DNA of 64,000 bases from Candidatus Chloroploca mongolica. GTDB taxonomy: Bacteria > Chloroflexota > Chloroflexia > Chloroflexales > Chloroflexaceae. The notes beneath the pieces were generated by a model. That model was not told where the DNA came from and ran no database searches. It was given only the letters and a program-made list of their open reading frames with translations. Shown here one piece after another: positions 1-9,157 of this stretch (position 1 is the stretch's first letter; each line of letters opens with the position of its first letter). Location: NCBI RefSeq assembly GCF_004762035.2, contig NZ_SIJK02000016.1, positions 52,387 through 116,386 of the forward strand, written 5' to 3'. A program made the translations under genes and the position numbers.

Positions 1-882
1 TATAACCAAAGCACTACGATTTACTGGCTTTCAAAATTAGCAGTACAAATAAAAAAGAATAATCGCCCGTCATTTCAAATAGAAAGCATAAGAGTTGAAT
101 GGTTGCCAAAGCGTCTTCGTATTATACCTACCTGGATTTTAGGATTTACCTTCAGCCTTATTATTGGAAGTTTCATCGGTGTAATTTTTGCAATTCTTGA
201 TAATAGTATAGTTTTAGGTTTTTTTGCCACTCTTATAATTGGCTCAATTATTTTCGCTTTCTCACAATTTTGGCGTGATATCGAACCGGTCGAAGCGGTT
301 CGGGTTCGCTTCTCCGCAAAGGAATTTCTAGCGGGCCTCATCTCAACTGTCTTTACAGCGTATGTTCTTTTGTTAATAAGTCCAAGCAATCCTGTTTACA
401 CTTGGATTTTTGCTATATTCCATAGCAGTCTTATAACTGTGAGACGAATGTTAAAGGCAGACATAATTGAAGAAGTCGTATTTCCAAATCAGCCAATTTT
501 GCGTTCTCTCAGAAATGGGGTACTCATTGGTGTTAGTTATTGGATACTTTCTGGTATTCTTATGGGTCCAGCTTTTGATGTTGTAACAGGACTAACTGGT
601 GGAGTGAGAGATGGGATAATTGTCGGTTTCTTTTTTGGTTCAATTTTCGGATTACGTTGGGGAGGTCGATCTGCAATTCAGCACTACTCAGTTAGGGTAA
701 TCTTGAGAATATATAACATCTTACCATTAAGGCTATTTGCTTTTTTAACACATTGCACCGAACTTTCATTAATACGAAAGACTGGCGGTAATTATGTGTT
801 TTCTCACCCGATTTTATTAGATTACTTTGTTGATCTGCAAAATAGTAAGATCAAGATAGATGATCCTGATTTTGAATCATAA
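1..882 (+). CDS. C-terminal part of a NACHT-type membrane NTPase (5' end outside window)
   Basis: The frame is open from base 1 to the TAA at 880-882, so this is the tail of a longer gene; the first in-frame start-like codon (TTG at 103) is not a convincing start. The product has at least five hydrophobic segments (about residues 43-65, 67-85, 112-130, 175-200 and 205-220 counted from base 1). It ends with a motif resembling LPLRLFAFLTHCTE...GGNYVFSHPILLDYF, a pattern I know from the C-termini of bacterial NACHT NTPases, where helices follow the nucleotide switch. No Walker motifs are present because the N-terminus lies outside the window. The gene is much more AT-rich than everything downstream, which suggests separate acquisition. 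It ends 182 bp from the convergent STAND operon. Confidence 0.6.
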   Translation, partial: YNQSTTIYWLSKLAVQIKKNNRPSFQIESIRVEWLPKRLRIIPTWILGFTFSLIIGSFIGVIFAILDNSIVLGFFATLIIGSIIFAFSQFWRDIEPVEAVRVRFSAKEFLAGLISTVFTAYVLLLISPSNPVYTWIFAIFHSSLITVRRMLKADIIEEVVFPNQPILRSLRNGVLIGVSYWILSGILMGPAFDVVTGLTGGVRDGIIVGFFFGSIFGLRWGGRSAIQHYSVRVILRIYNILPLRLFAFLTHCTELSLIRKTGGNYVFSHPILLDYFVDLQNSKIKIDDPDFES

Positions 883-1063
883 TTAAATATATTTCTTCGT
901 GCAAAGAAGCTCTGCGCCTGCGAGTATGCGAGAGTGGAAAAGTCTTTGCCGCAGTGCCCTTGCTAACGCATCTGGGCATTGCTGGCATCGGGCCTGTGGC
1001 TAGTGTCCGGTTGGTCGTATCCTACTCAGTTAGGCGTGAGTTGGCGAAGGTCGCAACAAGGTT

Positions 1064-3235
1064 TTAGGGCCGCTCGCCAAGTTGGCGAAGCAAGGATTCG
1101 GCTTCAGCCTGTTCACGCTTCATCCCCAGGCGGCGGAAGAGGTCGAGGGCATAGTGGGTATATTCATTAGCTAATGGTGCATCTTCCTGATGATAAAGCT
1201 TTGCTGATTGATAGTACGCACGGGCGATCACATCTGCACGACCACACTCACGAGCAAGTTGTAACGCTTCCATACAACACTCTTGCGCAAGCTTTATCTC
1301 AGCATTGTTACTATAGACCACACCCAACAAAAAAACGCTCAATGAAAGTCCGGGCACATTATCTGCCTTTTTACTCGCGACGATAGACTGACGATACCAC
1401 TTAATTGCATCATCCACATTACCTCTGGCAGCTTCTAAGCTACCCATTGCGTCTAAAAAATTTGACGCCATATAGCCTTCCAATAATTGACCATAGCTCT
1501 TGAATGCCTCGGTTATCAAGTACTCTGCATCTGCGATTCTCCCCTGATCTAAAGCAACTAGACCCAGAATGCGATCAGCATAGCAGAGACGCTGGGGCGA
1601 ATGATGCTCCCATGCCAGTCGAGCCTCACGAGCCCACTCTTCTGCCAATTCTATATCTCCACGGAAGTAGCTAATCCTGCTGAGGTCATAGTAACGCCAT
1701 CCTACTTCCTCGAGGGCATTCAATAGCCTTCCTAATTGTACTCCTAGCATGGACAGTTGATCGCAATCACTCCAGTATCCTCGGAGACGACATACGCGAG
1801 TCACTTTAGGGATGAGATTCAGGATATACTTTCCTCGATCCAAAAAATCAGCAGAGAAATTTTGATCTTCACGCTGAGTTTCACTGAGATTCAATTTCTT
1901 AATGAATAAATGGAGAACCGCAAGAATATTGGGAAGATCCTGCTCTACAAGATTATGAGCACGCCAATCAGGATTCCATCCGCCATAGGTAGCTGCAAAT
2001 TCAGAGAAATAAGCCTGCCAGCGCTCCTGCGCTGCCTCTATCCACTGCTGAGTGCCAATGATTTCGCCTTGCACATAGCTTCGCGTAAGCGGCAGCAGAC
2101 TAAAGCGATCCGCATCCTTATTCACCAGTGAGAGTCGGAGCAACTCTTCGAGGCCCACATCGCGACCAAAATGATCCTCGCCAAGCCCAGCGACCACCCC
2201 CAATGCCTCGCGGCTAGCGTCAGTGGCAAAGAGCGAGAGCGCCAGCAGCAGCCAGTAGGCATCGCGGACGCGGATCTGGGCTACGCTCTCGGCGAAGCAG
2301 AATTGGGCAATATCGCTTTGGCCGCTACCGAGTCGGCGCAGGACACTCTCGACCGAGCCACCAAGGCCCATCAGGCCGATGCTCCAGACAATCGCCAGCG
2401 GGACGCCGCCAGTTCGTTGCCAAAGCTGTTCGTGGTCGTCAGGCGCGAGCGGAACGCGTTTACGCATGGCCTCCTGGGCAATCAGCACCAGTGCATCGGG
2501 GTGTGGCATGCCGGTGAGTCGGATCGGGTGGGCGACATCAATGCGGTGACGTGTCGTCACCAGGGCTTTGGTCGGGTCAGGCAACTCGCGCAGGAAGGCC
2601 ATCAACTCTTCGTCGTCAACCGTTTCCAGGTTGTCGAGAATGAGCAGGGTGCGCTGCTCCGTGAGCACTTGCTCGACGATGGTGCGCTGCTCTTCGGCAC
2701 GGGCACGGGTAATGGCCGGGAAGTCAAGCACCTGAGCAATCGCCGCGTAAAGGTCGTTCAGGGCACGGAAGACCTGGCGGCGCTCGAGAATGCCATCAGC
2801 GGTCAGGTAACTGCGCTTGGCCGAAGCCCAGACAATGGCATCGAAACGTTCGCTCTCGGGCTGATCTGCATAGCTTTCACATAAGTTATAGGCAGCCTCC
2901 AGGGCCAGGGCACTCTTGCCAATGCCACCAATGCCATCAATCGTGATCACGAAGGCCCGGCTGCGTGACCCGAGCAAGCGTCGGACTTCAGCCAACTCGG
3001 TCTGGCGCCCAACGAAGCGCTCGTAGTCGCGCGGGGGCAGATTGTGGCGGGGCAGCATCGTCGTCATCTGTTCCTCCAGTTGGGCGATCTGTTGCTGATA
3101 ATCGGCGATTTGCAGGATGATGTGGCTAGGCACGTGCACGGAGCCAAACTTCGCCTGCTGCACCTCCAACTCGCGCAGGTGGGCACGGTTGATCGCCATC
3201 AGGCGTTGAAGGTGGGCGCGTTCTTCGCGGCTCAT
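1064..3235 (-). CDS. NB-ARC STAND NTPase with C-terminal TPR-like repeats (second gene of pair)
   Basis: 723 residues. Residues 1-55 form a short helical region with the pattern QxAxFGxxxVPxHIxxQI, often found at the N-terminus of STAND proteins and probably an adaptor. The NB-ARC domain follows: Walker A GIGGIGKSAL near residue 100, Walker B TLLILDNLE near 198, RNBS-type TTRHRI near 228, GGVPLAI near 278 and a winged-helix region to about 400. The C-terminal third is helical and TPR-like. Proteins of this class are signal-responsive switches that oligomerise on ATP binding; the ligand and output cannot be read here. The ATG lies in an ATGA overlap with the stop of the upstream gene, implying translational coupling. 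No enzymatic effector domain is visible, so it probably acts through a partner. Confidence 0.85.
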   Translation of the reverse strand: MSREERAHLQRLMAINRAHLRELEVQQAKFGSVHVPSHIILQIADYQQQIAQLEEQMTTMLPRHNLPPRDYERFVGRQTELAEVRRLLGSRSRAFVITIDGIGGIGKSALALEAAYNLCESYADQPESERFDAIVWASAKRSYLTADGILERRQVFRALNDLYAAIAQVLDFPAITRARAEEQRTIVEQVLTEQRTLLILDNLETVDDEELMAFLRELPDPTKALVTTRHRIDVAHPIRLTGMPHPDALVLIAQEAMRKRVPLAPDDHEQLWQRTGGVPLAIVWSIGLMGLGGSVESVLRRLGSGQSDIAQFCFAESVAQIRVRDAYWLLLALSLFATDASREALGVVAGLGEDHFGRDVGLEELLRLSLVNKDADRFSLLPLTRSYVQGEIIGTQQWIEAAQERWQAYFSEFAATYGGWNPDWRAHNLVEQDLPNILAVLHLFIKKLNLSETQREDQNFSADFLDRGKYILNLIPKVTRVCRLRGYWSDCDQLSMLGVQLGRLLNALEEVGWRYYDLSRISYFRGDIELAEEWAREARLAWEHHSPQRLCYADRILGLVALDQGRIADAEYLITEAFKSYGQLLEGYMASNFLDAMGSLEAARGNVDDAIKWYRQSIVASKKADNVPGLSLSVFLLGVVYSNNAEIKLAQECCMEALQLARECGRADVIARAYYQSAKLYHQEDAPLANEYTHYALDLFRRLGMKREQAEAESLLRQLGERP

Positions 3236-5817
3236 GAGGTACGTTCCAAAACGTGCAATATCGCCTCAGCCTGCTGCTGCTCTTGAACCAATCCGAGCTG
3301 CCTACCCACATCAAGTGCCTCGCGCGCATGAGCTTCAGCTTGACGAAGCTGATCACATTGAAGCTCGAGATCAGCTAACCGAACCAGCAAGGTTGCCAAA
3401 TAACCACGTCCGCCAAACTGACGAAAGTAGGCCAGGCTGCGTTCGTACAGTTGTGCAGCTTCGTCGAGTTCCCCGAGTTGATGCAACACAAATCCAAGGT
3501 TCCCGGCAATCCCCCAGGCTCGCTCAGGGTTAAAAGGTGATAGCTCATCATCAAGTGGGAAGATGCGTTGTGCCTCTGTAAAGATTTGTCGCGCCAACTG
3601 ATAATCACCCCGATCACGAGCGATCTTGCCGCGTTCGAACATGAGATCTGAGCGAGTGTGGGCTGCCACATCCTCAGGTAAGCGTTCGATCAATTGAACA
3701 GCCTCTGAGAGGAGTTCTTCCGCACGTGTTAGATCGCCTTCGCGTCGTACAATTTGGACATACCGTCCAAGCGATTCAACTTGCCACACAACTTCACCAC
3801 GCCGTGCTGACACGTCAAGTGCTTGTTCGATTGAACGCCTCGCCGCTTCATGTTGACCTTGCTGGCTCTCGATCCAGGATTTGCCACAAAGTATCAATGG
3901 CAACAGCCGTTCGTCGCCCAGAAGTTGTGTATAATCAATCATTTGGTCGGCAAGCCGCAGGATATCGCCCCAGCGTCCGACAACATCCAGGTAGACCATC
4001 AGCGCAGGAAAAAGTGCGAGCACAAGATCAATGCGTTCGACTTGTTCAGCCCAACGAGCGAGATTCTCGAGATGCTGTCCATCGAGGATGAGTTGAGCAG
4101 CGCTCGGCTGGAGGTGATGTAGCTCAGCATATGGACGCGAAATTGACAGCAGAAAGGTTATCCAACCCTCACGCAACTCTTGCTCAAGGTAGGGGATCGT
4201 CGCGAGTTCCTCACGGGCAAAGGCGTGGGTCAGTGGCAGCAAACTGAAACGGTCGCCTTTCTGATTGACCAGCGAGAGGCGCAACAGTTCGGCAAGGCCC
4301 TCGTCGCGGCCAACAGGATCATTGGCAAGGCCCGCGACGTCGCCGAGCATGGTGCGGCTGACGCTGCGCTCAAAGAGGGCCAGCGCAAGCAGCAAGCGAT
4401 GGGCGTCACGGCCACGAATACGCTCTACGCTCTCGGCAAAGCAGAAGCGGGCAATGTCGCTCTGGCCCTGGCCTAGCCGACGCAGGACGGCCTCGACACT
4501 CAGGCCCATGCTCATAAGACCGATACTCCATTGGATAGCCAGGGGCACGCCGCCGGTACGCCGCTCGAGGTCGTCCATCGCAGGCGCAGTCAACTGCACG
4601 CCTTTGGCTGCACCTTCGACCTGCATCAGCTTGAGGGCATCGGCGCGTGGCATACCGGTCAGCCTGAGGGCGTAGGCGATGTCGATGCGATGCCGTGTGG
4701 TGAGCAATGCCTTGGTCGGATCAGGCAGTTCACGCAAGAAGCTGAGCAGTTCGTCGTCATCCACCGTCTCCAGATTATCCACGATCAGCAACGTTCGTTG
4801 CGCCGCGAGGGCATGCTCAACCAGGCTGCGGCGTTCATGCAGGGGAGCCTGCACGATTGAAGGTTGTTCCAACACGGTCGCCACCTCGCGGAAGAGGTCG
4901 TCCAGGGTGTTGAAGCTCTGGCGACGCTGCTGGATACCGCTTGCAGTGAGCAACGTGCGCTTGGCCGAGACCCAGACAATCGCCGCAAAGCGCTCTTCTT
5001 CAGGGATGGAGTGATAGTGCTTGCGATACCCATAGGCAAGCTCAAGCGCCAGGGCACTCTTGCCAACCCCGCCAATCCCATCAATGGTAATGACAAAGTG
5101 ACGCGAGCGGGGGTGTGGGAGCATCAGCCGCGCAAGCTGCTCCAATTCATCCAGCCGGCCGATGAACTCAGGATAGGTACGTTGCGGAAGGTTATGCCAG
5201 GGCCGCTGGCGCTCTGGCAGGAGAGGGCGAGATGTGCTCAGGAGGTGTGGATCAGGCCGAGCGGCGATCAGGCGCAAGCCCTCCTGCAGTTCACGAAAGC
5301 CATCGTTCAGCACAGCCAACTGGTGCGCCGTCGCAGCGGTATGCTCCGCAGTGGCGCGGCTACTCTCGGCGCTGATTTTCTGAAAGCTGAGGGCGTAGAG
5401 CTCACGCAGTTGAGGGATGTAGAGAACCTCACGACCAAGGGCGGCGAGAAAGGCTGCCATCATCGCATCGACCCGCGTTCGATCGAAGCGCTCCGGTAGG
5501 ACATCGGTGAACGAGCGTCGCAGTACGTCCACCGCGCCGTGGGGATCGTGGAAAGGACGAGCGAGCAGATCGCGGAGGGCAGCCCGCACACTAGGCAGAT
5601 CGCTGAAGCGGGTCTGGTAGAGCAACGCCTGCACCAATTCAGGGTCATGCTCGGCATAGGTAGAAGCAAACTGCTGTTCGGCGCTGCTCACGGCCGCCAC
5701 CAATGCTCGTTGGAGCGCTCGTCGTTCCGCACGCTGATTCAGTGTCTCGCCGAAAAGGTCGGCCAGCAGTTCACCGAGGGCATTTGCGAGCAAATCTGCG
5801 AAGAAGCCTGCCATCAT
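3232..5817 (-). CDS. NB-ARC STAND NTPase with TPR repeats (first gene of pair)
   Basis: 861 residues. Residues 1-190 are a helical, effector-associated type region unlike the N-terminus of its neighbour, including EVLYIPQLRELY near 132. The NB-ARC domain starts with FIGRLDELE near 218, has Walker A GIGGVGKSAL near 243, Walker B TLLIVDNLE near 345, TTRHRID and GGVPLAI. Residues 590-861 are helical TPR repeats. The NB-ARC segment is clearly paralogous to that of the next gene, so the pair probably arose by tandem duplication followed by exchange of N-termini. Two adjacent ATGs (5817, 5814) follow a purine-rich AGGGGAG ribosome site about 4-7 nt upstream. The stop overlaps the next ATG by 4 bp. 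The ligand is unknown; the role as a defence or signalling switch is inferred from family and context. Confidence 0.85.
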   Translation of the reverse strand: MMAGFFADLLANALGELLADLFGETLNQRAERRALQRALVAAVSSAEQQFASTYAEHDPELVQALLYQTRFSDLPSVRAALRDLLARPFHDPHGAVDVLRRSFTDVLPERFDRTRVDAMMAAFLAALGREVLYIPQLRELYALSFQKISAESSRATAEHTAATAHQLAVLNDGFRELQEGLRLIAARPDPHLLSTSRPLLPERQRPWHNLPQRTYPEFIGRLDELEQLARLMLPHPRSRHFVITIDGIGGVGKSALALELAYGYRKHYHSIPEEERFAAIVWVSAKRTLLTASGIQQRRQSFNTLDDLFREVATVLEQPSIVQAPLHERRSLVEHALAAQRTLLIVDNLETVDDDELLSFLRELPDPTKALLTTRHRIDIAYALRLTGMPRADALKLMQVEGAAKGVQLTAPAMDDLERRTGGVPLAIQWSIGLMSMGLSVEAVLRRLGQGQSDIARFCFAESVERIRGRDAHRLLLALALFERSVSRTMLGDVAGLANDPVGRDEGLAELLRLSLVNQKGDRFSLLPLTHAFAREELATIPYLEQELREGWITFLLSISRPYAELHHLQPSAAQLILDGQHLENLARWAEQVERIDLVLALFPALMVYLDVVGRWGDILRLADQMIDYTQLLGDERLLPLILCGKSWIESQQGQHEAARRSIEQALDVSARRGEVVWQVESLGRYVQIVRREGDLTRAEELLSEAVQLIERLPEDVAAHTRSDLMFERGKIARDRGDYQLARQIFTEAQRIFPLDDELSPFNPERAWGIAGNLGFVLHQLGELDEAAQLYERSLAYFRQFGGRGYLATLLVRLADLELQCDQLRQAEAHAREALDVGRQLGLVQEQQQAEAILHVLERTS

Positions 5818-6397
5818 TCGCTCCCCTGCATAGTGGTAAAGACGGCGAAATGAAGGTGATCACGACGCTAAAAGCTGCTAGGATTGAGGGTACTGAAAGG
5901 TGCTTAAACCAATAGTGAAGGCTCTGCCTACCTCCTCACATCTATCTCTGTATAATACCAACGGGTGCAGCTGGCGTCAAAGCTTCACGAACGTTGAGCA
6001 TAGAGGAAAGACGGACTAGATTGAACGAGGGTACTCTACGATTGTCAGTGGCGAGCAATGCATCACCCTACCTGAGCGATGCCGAACGCCGCCGCTGGAT
6101 GGGCCTGTTGCCGGATCGTCTCCCGGCACCCGATCCAGGGTGCCCTGAACCTCCGCCAGTGCGCAGCTTTACCCCAGGCACCGCGCCCCATATGCCCGTT
6201 CCAGCGCACTATTCTGCTCCTGTACCTGACCGATGTGGGCCTGCATACCGCAGACAGGTCTGCCATTGTCTGCCAGCTACATGCTATACTACCAACCACG
6301 ATGCCTCAAATCTATGCCATCGCCAGCCAAGCGAAAGCTCGGTGACAGCGAAGGTGCAGAACTCACAGCGTGCCCTGCGGTAAGAGAGAAAAGATCT
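5818..6397. other. Intergenic region between divergent STAND and AAA genes
   Basis: 580 bp with no convincing gene. It holds a TATAAT hexamer at 5951-5956 without a good -35 partner, the left copy of a direct repeat (5985-6035) and a TATACT at 6285-6290 about 110 bp before the AAA gene. Small open frames here have no recognisable composition. Confidence 0.5.
5985..6035 (+). repeat. Left copy of direct repeat bounding the AAA-Wadjet block
   Basis: 51 bp matching 13278-13339 in two blocks: TCACGAACGTTGAGCATAGA plus GGAAA, and ACTAGATTGAACGAGGGTAC plus T. The right copy has an 11-bp longer spacer between the blocks. In the right copy the second block supplies the ribosome site of the 13343 gene; here no gene starts after it. 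Confidence 0.85.
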
Positions 6398-7708
6398 ATG
6401 ATGATTAGCCGTGTCGAGGCCCTGTATTACCGAAGTTTGCGCTATGTTGCTCAAGATGTACGCGCTTTCCAGGTACTCGTAGGCCCCAATGCCTCAGGGA
6501 AATCGACCTTTCTTGATGTGATCGCGCTCCTGGGCGACTTTGTCCGCTACGGGCTCGATCGTGCCTTGCTTTTTGGCACCGAGTCCGGACGTGGCCGCGC
6601 CAGCCGTTTTGAGGAGCTTGTCTTTAATCAGCAGCATGACTATGTTGAACTGGCCCTTGAATTCGCTGTCCCAGCAGCACTCCGTCAGCCGGTTGGCGAG
6701 CATGGCAGCAGCACGATGTATGACCGTGCCCGCTATGAGGTTGTCTTCGGGCTCGCCGACACTGGTGAAGTGCACATCCGTGCCGAAACCCTCTGGCTCA
6801 TCGAACACGCACGGCATCCAGCGTCGATCATCGCCACGGATCGTCACCCCGAGCCTGACCTCTTCCCGAGAGAACGCACGCCGCCAGCGTCGCTGATGAC
6901 AACGGGAAAGATACCCGCCGGCTGGCAGACGGTGGTGCGCAAGGTGGCAGATGGCGGCAACGATTATTACCAGGCTGAGGGCGGTACGTGGAACATTGTC
7001 TATCGTATTGGTCCACGACGGGCAGCCCTCGCCGGATTGCCAGAGGATGCGGTACGCTTCCCCATCACCCTCTGGATCCGCAACCTGCTCCTCGAGGGGG
7101 TGCGTGTGCTGGCGTTAAATAGCGTTGCGATGCGTCGCCCCGCAAGCCCATCCCTCTCACGGAGCTTCAGTGTCGACGGAGCGAATCTGCCGCTGGTGAT
7201 TCAGGATCTTCAGCGCAACCACCCGCAGGCCTATGCAGACTGGGTGGCCCATCTGAAGACCATCCTCCCCGATCTGACCAGTGTCTCGGTTCGTGAACGC
7301 CCAGAAGATCGGCATCTCTACCTTGCGGTGAGCTATGCCAGTACGGCCGAGCCGGTACCATCCTGGCTGGTTTCTGACGGCACCCTGCGTCTTCTTGCAC
7401 TAACCTTGCTGGCCTATCTTCCCCAGCAAGAGGGCATTTATCTGATCGAAGAGCCTGAAAATGGTATTCACCCGAAAGCACTGGAGGGGGTCTACCAATC
7501 GTTGTCATCAGTCTATAGCAGTCAGATCCTGGTCGCCACGCACTCGCCGCTCTTCCTCGGTCTGGCTGAGCCAGCACAACTGCTCTGCTTCGCCCGGAAT
7601 CCTTCCGGGGCCGTAGCGATCGTCACCGGGGATCACCACCCGGCACTCCAGAACTGGCAAGGTGAGGTCGATCTGTCCACCATGTATGCCGCCGGGGTAC
7701 TCGGATGA
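6398..7708 (+). CDS. AAA-family (OLD/RecF-like, AAA_21 type) ATPase
   Basis: 436 residues from the first of two adjacent ATGs (6398, 6401); an upstream extension to 6233 in the same frame has no start support. Walker A GPNASGKST is near residues 29-37, a signature-like SDGTLRLLALTLL near 326, Walker B IYLIEEPENGIHP near 347, and the switch His in VATHSPLF near 380. This arrangement is typical of chromosomal AAA ATPases that work with a small TOPRIM-like or nuclease partner in phage defence (general family knowledge). The stop overlaps ATGA with the next reading frame, which is the broken partner described below. The ATPase frame is intact, but the partner is not, so the pair is probably no longer functional. 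Confidence 0.85.
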   Translation: MMISRVEALYYRSLRYVAQDVRAFQVLVGPNASGKSTFLDVIALLGDFVRYGLDRALLFGTESGRGRASRFEELVFNQQHDYVELALEFAVPAALRQPVGEHGSSTMYDRARYEVVFGLADTGEVHIRAETLWLIEHARHPASIIATDRHPEPDLFPRERTPPASLMTTGKIPAGWQTVVRKVADGGNDYYQAEGGTWNIVYRIGPRRAALAGLPEDAVRFPITLWIRNLLLEGVRVLALNSVAMRRPASPSLSRSFSVDGANLPLVIQDLQRNHPQAYADWVAHLKTILPDLTSVSVRERPEDRHLYLAVSYASTAEPVPSWLVSDGTLRLLALTLLAYLPQQEGIYLIEEPENGIHPKALEGVYQSLSSVYSSQILVATHSPLFLGLAEPAQLLCFARNPSGAVAIVTGDHHPALQNWQGEVDLSTMYAAGVLG

Positions 7709-7840
7709 CAAAAGATCTCGTCATCCTGACGACTGATGTGCAGCAAGAAAAGATGCTGGAGACGCTGCTCCGTGAGCGATTGTAGCGACCCGTCCTTTGT
7801 CCTCCTGCGTGAGACCTTAGCGCGCTGGTTTGCTCAGTAG
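7705..7840 (+). pseudogene. Internally deleted partner gene of the AAA ATPase
   Basis: An ATG in an ATGA overlap with the AAA stop opens a 26-codon frame that begins MTKDLVILTTD and ends in TAG at 7783-7785. In another frame, at 7781-7840, the residues CSDPSFVLLRETLARWF precede a stop. From memory, the usual partner is about 200 residues, starts MTKDLxVLVxxK and ends with a CxDPAFxKLRxTLxxWF-like motif. The two ends are therefore preserved while some 450-550 bp of the middle is missing and the frames no longer match. The deletion junction lies near 7780. Confidence 0.65.
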
Positions 7841-7906
7841 GTAGCTCATCGCGTTAGCTTTATCCACCGGCAAAGTCTATGCCCGCTTTATCCCGACAGG
7901 TACCCG

Positions 7907-9157
7907 ATGAGCATGCCGCGTTTGACCCACTTCCTCACCCTGGCCCGCGATCAGACCGCGCTGATTGTGGATCTCTGTGCGGATCCTGATTGGCTCAGCC
8001 GAGCCCAGTTGCTGCATTACCTCGAACACCACGGGGTACCGGCAGCACAAAAGGACGACCTGATTGAGGCGCTCTGCCAGGCCGCGATTCTGCTGGTCGA
8101 ACATCAGGCCGGCTTCATCGTAAACCCGGCAGTGGTTGACCTGGTCAACTACTACGAGCGACGCGGTCGGCTGATCAGTGCGACCTTCCTGCGCGATCAG
8201 ATGCTCGCCATTGCCGACTTGACCGGACGCCTCCAGCGCGAGCTCTTTGCCGCCGAGGTTGATCACCATGCGATCTTCGATGTGATTGACGATCTCTACC
8301 GTCTGGTACGTGAGGTGCGTCAGGCTGGCCACGACCACTATGTCGCCTGTATGCGTCTCCTTGGCGATATTAAGCGCGCCGGCGGCAAGCATTCGCTTGC
8401 GCAGCGCCTGCAGGATCTTGAGCATGCCCAGCGCCGCTATATCGAGCCGCTGCGTGAACTGATTGACCCCAGCGGTGATTATGTGCTGCACATCACCCAG
8501 TTACGGCGGCAGGTCGGCGAACTTGGTCGTCAGGATGTGCTGCTCGCCCAGTCGCAGGAGCTCGACAGCCGACGTCGGCGTCTGATCAGTGACCTGCACT
8601 TTATCGACCACGAACTCCTCCGCGGCTTTGCGGCGATCGTCGACACCGCTCGCACCCTGCTGCACTCGCTCCTTGATGAAAAGTCGCTCAAGGATGCGCT
8701 CACCTTCTGCCTGGCCCGCCTCGATCAGGTCTGGCTGGCAGTTGGAACGACAACGCTGATCGCGGCCGGGCGCAATACCTTCCATGCTGCGCCGATGGAG
8801 CGCATCGAGACCTTCTTTGCTGATGTGGTTCACCGCCGATTGCTGCCACAGCCCCGGGCCCTGACCATCAGCCCTGCTGTGCAGCGCCACGCTGAGGATA
8901 TGGTGCTGACTGAGCGCCACCTCTGGCAGACGATCGCGACGGTTGGGACGATTTCGAGTTGGCCTGCTTTCGTGACCAGAACCTTCCCGACCTACGTTGA
9001 GGAAGAACAACTCCGGGCGATGGTGCTGCCGTTGCTGCGTCCACATCCACAGGTCGCTCTGGAGCTCCACGATACGCTGTTCCGCCACGAGCTCAGTGCG
9101 CAGACGCTGCAGTTGCGCGACTTTGGCGTGCGTTGGGAGGAACGTTATGCCCGCTGA
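7907..9157 (+). CDS. jetA: Wadjet component JetA (MukF-like kleisin/winged-helix subunit)
   Basis: 416 residues, soluble, helical, with an N-terminal winged-helix-like region (residues 1-95) and a long helical middle; no catalytic motif. I assign it by position and size as first gene of a four-gene set followed by a small JetB-like protein, an SMC-like ATPase and a TOPRIM-type nuclease. In Wadjet, JetA, JetB and JetC form an SMC complex that extrudes loops on small circular plasmids and JetD cuts them. The ATG (7907) sits in an ATGA overlap with a short upstream frame, with AGG 7 nt before it. The end overlaps jetB by 11 bp. Which Wadjet type this belongs to cannot be settled from sequence alone. 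Confidence 0.75.
   Translation: MSMPRLTHFLTLARDQTALIVDLCADPDWLSRAQLLHYLEHHGVPAAQKDDLIEALCQAAILLVEHQAGFIVNPAVVDLVNYYERRGRLISATFLRDQMLAIADLTGRLQRELFAAEVDHHAIFDVIDDLYRLVREVRQAGHDHYVACMRLLGDIKRAGGKHSLAQRLQDLEHAQRRYIEPLRELIDPSGDYVLHITQLRRQVGELGRQDVLLAQSQELDSRRRRLISDLHFIDHELLRGFAAIVDTARTLLHSLLDEKSLKDALTFCLARLDQVWLAVGTTTLIAAGRNTFHAAPMERIETFFADVVHRRLLPQPRALTISPAVQRHAEDMVLTERHLWQTIATVGTISSWPAFVTRTFPTYVEEEQLRAMVLPLLRPHPQVALELHDTLFRHELSAQTLQLRDFGVRWEERYAR

Noticed and set aside
6233..6397. Upstream extension of the AAA gene frame
   Set aside because: Open by chance; the ATPase core begins right after the ATGs at 6398/6401 and there is no ribosome site further upstream.
7842..7910. Short frame ending GKVYARFIPTGTR that overlaps the jetA start by ATGA
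   Set aside because: Only 22 codons with a stop immediately upstream; possibly debris or a coupling leader, but no family match.
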